Below, piece after piece: positions 43,327 to 47,216 of a stretch of DNA of 47,216 nucleotides; the stretch's first letter is position 1, and every line of letters starts with the position of its first letter. The notes beneath the pieces are model-generated. The model searched no databases and was not told the DNA's origin. It worked only from the letters and a program-made list of their open reading frames with translations. The DNA is from Caballeronia sp. BR00000012568055. Lineage in GTDB: Bacteria > Pseudomonadota > Gammaproteobacteria > Burkholderiales > Burkholderiaceae. A program made the position numbers and the translations under genes. The stretch lies in contig NZ_JAQFVG010000243.1 in NCBI RefSeq assembly GCF_029439455.1, positions 83,417-130,632 on the forward strand, given 5' to 3'.

Positions 43327-43914
43327 CTACCGCCCCTCCAAATCCCCCGGCAAATCCACATCCCGCAGCACATTCGGATCATCCACTTCCACGACGAAAG
43401 GCGTCGCGGTAGCAAACACGCCGCGCGCACCGGCATCGCCATCAAGTGTCATAAGCATGTCGCGATGCCCGATGCCGAATCCCACCGGATGCCCGCGCTT
43501 TCCGCGATAAACCGGCGCGACCAGCGCTTCGCCCGCATCCAGCGGACGCGCGACGGCTTCGATACTCGAAGGCTCGATCCACGGCATATCGCCCAGCGCG
43601 ACCAGCCAGCCTTCCGCTTCCGATGTCGCCCGAACCGCTGCGGCCAGCGTCGCGCCCATGCCGCGCTCGGCATCGATACTGAAGATCACGTTGCAGCCCG
43701 CTTCGTTCAGCACATCCGCGAGCTTTTCCGCGCCCGGCCTCACGACGGCCACGACTTCCGCCGCCACCAGCAACAAACGACGCGCCGATTGAAACACCAC
43801 CGGCGTGCCATCGGCTAACGAAGCAAGCAGTTTGTTGTGCAGTCCGGACGGGTCGAAGCGGGTGCCGAGGCCCGCTGCCAGCAGGATGCCGGTCGCGCTG
43901 GACGAATAGGTCAT
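43327..43914 (-). CDS. MobA/MocA-like nucleotidyltransferase (molybdenum cofactor cytidylyltransferase type)
   Basis: The 195-residue GT-A-like protein has the NTP site ILLAAGLGTRFDPSGLHNKL (10-29), VALGDMPWIEPSSIEA (the metal-binding GDMP) and YRGKRGHPVGFG. This is the MocA/MobA family; MocA attaches CMP to the molybdenum cofactor, giving MCD used by xanthine dehydrogenase-type enzymes. It is next to the molybdenum hydroxylase gene on the same strand (90 bp after it), so it probably makes or loads the cofactor for that enzyme. Confidence 0.88.
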   Translation of the reverse strand: MTYSSSATGILLAAGLGTRFDPSGLHNKLLASLADGTPVVFQSARRLLLVAAEVVAVVRPGAEKLADVLNEAGCNVIFSIDAERGMGATLAAAVRATSEAEGWLVALGDMPWIEPSSIEAVARPLDAGEALVAPVYRGKRGHPVGFGIGHRDMLMTLDGDAGARGVFATATPFVVEVDDPNVLRDVDLPGDLEGR

Positions 43915-44004
43915 CGCGGCTGCTCGTGTGGGGAGAAGCGTCGATTGTGCAGCGCATCGAACGGCGCGGCAAGCTGAAAAAGCTGCCGCGCATCGTCCGA
44001 TATT

Positions 44005-46215
44005 TCACGCCAACACTTTATCCAGCGTCACCGGCAAGTCACGCACGCGCACGCCGGTCGCGTGATAGACCGCATTGCCGATCGCGCCCGCCACGCCCGT
44101 GATGCCGATTTCGCCGATCCCGCGCGCGCCATCCGGATTGATATGCGGATCGGCCTCGCCGATAAACGAAATATCCAGCATGCCGATATCCGCGTTCACC
44201 GGCACGTGGTACTCCGCCAGATTCGCGTTCGTATAACGCCCGTAGCGCGCATCGAGTTCGGTCTTCTCGAATAACGCCGACCCCACGCCCCACACGATGC
44301 CGCCCATCAACTGACTATGCGCGGTCTTCTCGTTGAGTAGCGTGCCAACGTCATAAACGCCGACGATACGCGGCACGCGAATAATGCCGAGGTCCGCATC
44401 GACATGAACTTCGACGAACACCGCGCCGAACGAATGAAACGCGAACTGCTGTTTCTCCGCGCCGGGCTTCGTGGTGGCGAAGGTTTCGATTGCGCGGCCG
44501 CCGTTTCGCGCGATGATCGCGGCGGCCGGATCGCGCTTGTCGGGATTCGATACGCTCACCACCCAGCCGTTCGATACGCGCACGTCGTCGCCCGGAACGC
44601 CGAACAGCGGCGAGCCTTTGTCGGCGAGCGCCATCGAAATAAGCTGATCGCGCGCCTGCGTGCATGCCGCGCGCACCGCTGGCGACACGCTCGCCGCCGA
44701 TTGCGATCCGCCCGACACCGGCGCTTTCGGCAACGATGAATCGCCCAATGCAAAGCGCACGTAATCGAGCGGAAAGCCGAGCGCGTCGGCGGCCACTTGC
44801 GTCATGACCGTGTAGGTGCCGGTGCCGAGATCCTGCGTGCCGGAGGCGACCATCGCGGTGCCGTCGGGCAGAATGCGCGCCACCGCCGATGCCTCGCTGC
44901 GATTGGCCGGATACGTCGCCGTCGCCATGCCCCAGCCGATCAGCGTATTGCCGTCGCGCATCGAACGTGGTTGCATGCTGCGGTTCGCCCAGCCGAATTT
45001 ATCCGCGCCGCGCTGATAACACTGAAGCAGCGACTTTTCGGACCACGGTTTTTTCTCTTGCGGTTCCATCGCCGCATGATTTTTGATGCGAAACGCCAGC
45101 GGGTCCATGCGCAGTTGATACGCCATCTCGTCCATCGCGGTTTCGAGCGCGAAGCAGCCGCTCGTTTCGCCGGGCGCGCGCATGAAAGTCGGCGTGCCGA
45201 TATCGAGTTTCACCAGCTTGTGCGTGGTCGCCTGATTCGGCACCGCGTAGAGCATGCGCGTAACGATCGCCGAGCTTTCGGTCCAGTCTTCGAACGTCGA
45301 TGTCGTGGAGATGACGTCGTGACGCATGCCGGTCATAGTGCCGTCATCGCGCGCGCTGATTTTGATGCGCTGTTCCGTGAACGGCCGGTTGCCGATCATG
45401 CCGAACATCTGCGGCCGATCGAGCACGAGCTTCACCGGCCGTCCCGTTTGTTTCGATGCCATCGCCGCCAGCACGACATGCGACCATACCGAGCCTTTGC
45501 AGCCGAAGCCGCCTCCGACGAACGGGCAGATCACGCGCACGTTGTTATCGGGAATGCCGAAGAATTTCGCGACCGCGCTTTTTGCGCCGGAAACGCCTTG
45601 CGTGGCATCGTAGAGCGTGAGATTCGGGCCGTCCCAGCGCGCGACGGTCGCGTGCGGTTCCATCGGATTGTGATGTTCGTAGGGCGTCGTGTAGACCGCG
45701 TCCAATCGTGTCGGACCTTGGCGCAAACCGGCATCGACGTCGCCGCGTTGCGTGGTGATGGCGCGGCCCATCATCTTGTCGGGCTGATACGCCGTCGCGC
45801 GAGCACGCGTGTAATCGGCGTTCGGCATCGCGCCTTCGTAGCGGATATCGACGTAGCGCGCCGCGCCTTGCGCATGTTCCAGCGTGTCCGCAATCACCAC
45901 CGCGACCGGCTCGTTGCTGTAGCGCACCTCGTTCGTTTGCAGCAGCGTGAGCTTGCGCACGGCGGGCGGCTGCGCATCGGGGACGCCGTTGTTCGGCAGG
46001 CGCATCGCGTTCTGATACGTCATCACCAGCAGCACGCCGGGCATGGATGGCGCGCGGTTCGTATCGATCGATGCGATACGGCCTTTCGCCACCGTGCTCG
46101 TAATCAACACCGCGTGCGCGAGTTTGGCGTCGGTGTTGTCGGCGGAATAGCGGGCCTGGCCGGTGACTTTGAGAATGCCGTCGGTGCGATCCAACGGTTG
46201 TCCGATTACGCTCAT
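44005..46215 (-). CDS. Molybdopterin-binding subunit of a xanthine dehydrogenase-family enzyme (PaoC-like)
   Basis: The 736-residue large subunit of a molybdenum hydroxylase oxidises an aldehyde or heterocycle. Motifs: [20 protein letters not shown] at the start, [34 protein letters not shown], and the catalytic Glu in [12 protein letters not shown] (about E702). The proteins nearest in look are PaoC/YagR of the periplasmic aldehyde oxidoreductase. The ATG at 46215 overlaps the FAD-subunit stop by 4 bp. It lacks an obvious signal; in PaoABC the small Fe-S subunit carries the Tat signal. Confidence 0.93.
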   Translation of the reverse strand: MSVIGQPLDRTDGILKVTGQARYSADNTDAKLAHAVLITSTVAKGRIASIDTNRAPSMPGVLLVMTYQNAMRLPNNGVPDAQPPAVRKLTLLQTNEVRYSNEPVAVVIADTLEHAQGAARYVDIRYEGAMPNADYTRARATAYQPDKMMGRAITTQRGDVDAGLRQGPTRLDAVYTTPYEHHNPMEPHATVARWDGPNLTLYDATQGVSGAKSAVAKFFGIPDNNVRVICPFVGGGFGCKGSVWSHVVLAAMASKQTGRPVKLVLDRPQMFGMIGNRPFTEQRIKISARDDGTMTGMRHDVISTTSTFEDWTESSAIVTRMLYAVPNQATTHKLVKLDIGTPTFMRAPGETSGCFALETAMDEMAYQLRMDPLAFRIKNHAAMEPQEKKPWSEKSLLQCYQRGADKFGWANRSMQPRSMRDGNTLIGWGMATATYPANRSEASAVARILPDGTAMVASGTQDLGTGTYTVMTQVAADALGFPLDYVRFALGDSSLPKAPVSGGSQSAASVSPAVRAACTQARDQLISMALADKGSPLFGVPGDDVRVSNGWVVSVSNPDKRDPAAAIIARNGGRAIETFATTKPGAEKQQFAFHSFGAVFVEVHVDADLGIIRVPRIVGVYDVGTLLNEKTAHSQLMGGIVWGVGSALFEKTELDARYGRYTNANLAEYHVPVNADIGMLDISFIGEADPHINPDGARGIGEIGITGVAGAIGNAVYHATGVRVRDLPVTLDKVLA

Positions 46216-47201
46216 GCGACACCTCCGGCCTGTTGAATCGCACGCACGATGGCGCGCTGCGCGAGTTGCACCTTGAACGCGTTGTCGCGCTGCGGTTTGG
46301 CATCGCGTACGGCGAGGGCGGCGGCGTGTTGCAGCGTGTTCGTATCGAGCGATTGGCCGGTCAATGCCTGCTCGGTCGCCGTCGCGCGCCACGGCTTGTG
46401 CGCCACGCCGCCCAATGCAATACGCGCCTGTTTGATCGTGCGTCCATCCATCTGCAACGCAGCGGCGACGGACACGAGCGCGAACGCATAACTCGCCCGG
46501 TCCCGCACCTTCAGATACTTCGCGTGATCGGCGAACATCGGCGGCGGCAGATCGACTGACGTGATCAGTTCGCCCTGCTTAAGGGTCGTATCCAGTTCCG
46601 GCCGATCTCCTGGCAAGCGATGAAACTCCGCAAACGGAATCGCCCGATCGCCTTGCGGACCGGTCACACGCACCACGGCATCGAGTGCGGCGAGCGCCAC
46701 GCTCATATCGGATGGATTCGTCGCGATGCACTGCGCGCTCGCGCCGAGAATGGCGTGGATGCGCGTGTTGCCTTGAAGCGCGGCGCATCCGCTGCCGGGA
46801 TTGCGCTTGTTGCACTGGGGAAAACCGGTGTCGTAGAAGTAATAGCAACGCGTGCGCTGCATCAGATTGCCGCCGACCGTCGCCATATTGCGCAGTTGCG
46901 CCGATGCGCCCGCCAGAAACGCCTGCGACAGCAGCGGGTAACGCTCGCGCACCCACGCGTGATTCGCGGCATCGCTATTGCGGACCAGCGCGCCGATCCG
47001 CAAGCCGCCATCGGGCAACGCCGTGATGCCGTTCAACGCATCGATATGCGTGATATCGACGAGCGTGACCGGCCGCATCACGCCGCCTTTCATCAGATCG
47101 AGCAGATTGGTTCCACCGCCGATAAACATCGTGCCCGGCTGGCTCGCAGCCGCAAGCGCCGCGCCGATATCCGGCGCGCGCTGATAGGAAATCGCGTCCA
47201 T
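46212..47201 (-). CDS. FAD-binding subunit of a molybdenum hydroxylase (PaoB-like)
   Basis: The 329-residue protein has the FAD motif [16 protein letters not shown] (26-41), the second site [13 protein letters not shown], and a Cys-rich insert with C119, C130, C139 and C158 ([20 protein letters not shown]), as in PaoB, which holds an extra [4Fe-4S] cluster. It passes electrons from the Mo subunit to FAD. GAGGAG lies 6 bp before the ATG. The Fe-S (PaoA) gene is expected just past 47216; a TGA readable at 47214-47212 could be its stop. Confidence 0.93.
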   Translation of the reverse strand: MDAISYQRAPDIGAALAAASQPGTMFIGGGTNLLDLMKGGVMRPVTLVDITHIDALNGITALPDGGLRIGALVRNSDAANHAWVRERYPLLSQAFLAGASAQLRNMATVGGNLMQRTRCYYFYDTGFPQCNKRNPGSGCAALQGNTRIHAILGASAQCIATNPSDMSVALAALDAVVRVTGPQGDRAIPFAEFHRLPGDRPELDTTLKQGELITSVDLPPPMFADHAKYLKVRDRASYAFALVSVAAALQMDGRTIKQARIALGGVAHKPWRATATEQALTGQSLDTNTLQHAAALAVRDAKPQRDNAFKVQLAQRAIVRAIQQAGGVA

Positions 47202-47216
47202 GTGCGTCTCCTCAGG

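Noticed and set aside
1..47216. tRNA, CRISPR array, transposase, integrase or attachment site
   Set aside because: I looked for T-loop-like sequences, repeat-spacer patterns and recombinase motifs and saw none that hold up; ttcgaattcc near 660 is part of the small secreted protein gene.

Overview
The window reads as ordinary high-GC betaproteobacterial chromosome, most likely Burkholderiaceae of the Paraburkholderia/Caballeronia kind. The reasons are heavy GC bias at third positions, a DUF2968 protein, a KgtP-type permease, YXWGXW-repeat and acidic mini-proteins of a type familiar from this group, and a dense mix of dehydrogenases, LysR/AraC regulators and efflux systems. No tRNA, rRNA, CRISPR array, transposase, integrase or phage gene was seen, so nothing marks it as a mobile island. 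Taxonomy is inferred from gene content only.

Layout. 1-9.8 kb: the start of a KaiC-like ATPase (runs off the left edge), two secreted proteins, a minus-strand nuclease / small protein / Ogt group, an alpha/beta hydrolase, a MATE exporter, YnfA, a DUF2891 protein, the 2-oxoglutarate permease KgtP, a putative helix-turn-helix/coiled-coil protein and a 46-residue acidic protein. 9.8-16 kb: an AraC regulator divergent from an acyl-CoA dehydrogenase / acyl-CoA synthetase pair that ends in a strong bidirectional terminator, then a DUF6572-like protein and an AI-2E-family permease. 16-19 kb: a tightly packed plus-strand unit of PQQ quinoprotein dehydrogenase, diheme cytochrome c and secreted ankyrin protein. 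19-24 kb: a minus-strand run of ECF sigma factor, anti-sigma factor and CnrX/Spy-like periplasmic protein (each overlapping the next by 4 bp), then DUF1800 and DUF1501 proteins; a 36-residue lipoprotein and a YXWGXW protein lie upstream.

24-33 kb: LysR regulator, 3-hydroxyacyl-CoA dehydrogenase, cupin dioxygenase, a YadGH-like ABC exporter, MsrB, a YecD-like hydrolase, a patatin phospholipase, and a membrane metallophosphoesterase flanked by two secreted beta-rich proteins. 33-40 kb: gabT-gabD (4-aminobutyrate to succinate), an M20 amidohydrolase, a chemotaxis receptor and a C-terminal-only GT9 glycosyltransferase. 40-47.2 kb: a DUF4130-UdgX DNA-repair fusion behind a consensus LexA box, a GT2 glycosyltransferase, and a PaoABC-type molybdenum hydroxylase cluster (FAD subunit, Mo subunit, MocA-like cofactor cytidylyltransferase) whose Fe-S subunit presumably lies just beyond the right edge.

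The most interesting items are: the sigma/anti-sigma/sensor module that has the CnrYXH layout but lacks the nickel ligands and sits next to DUF1800/DUF1501 genes; the quinoprotein with an Asp-x-Asp lanthanide-type signature and its own cytochrome; the SOS-boxed UdgX fusion with an altered R-loop; and several tiny genes that automated annotation may skip. I did not find a clear, wholly new defence or mobile system.
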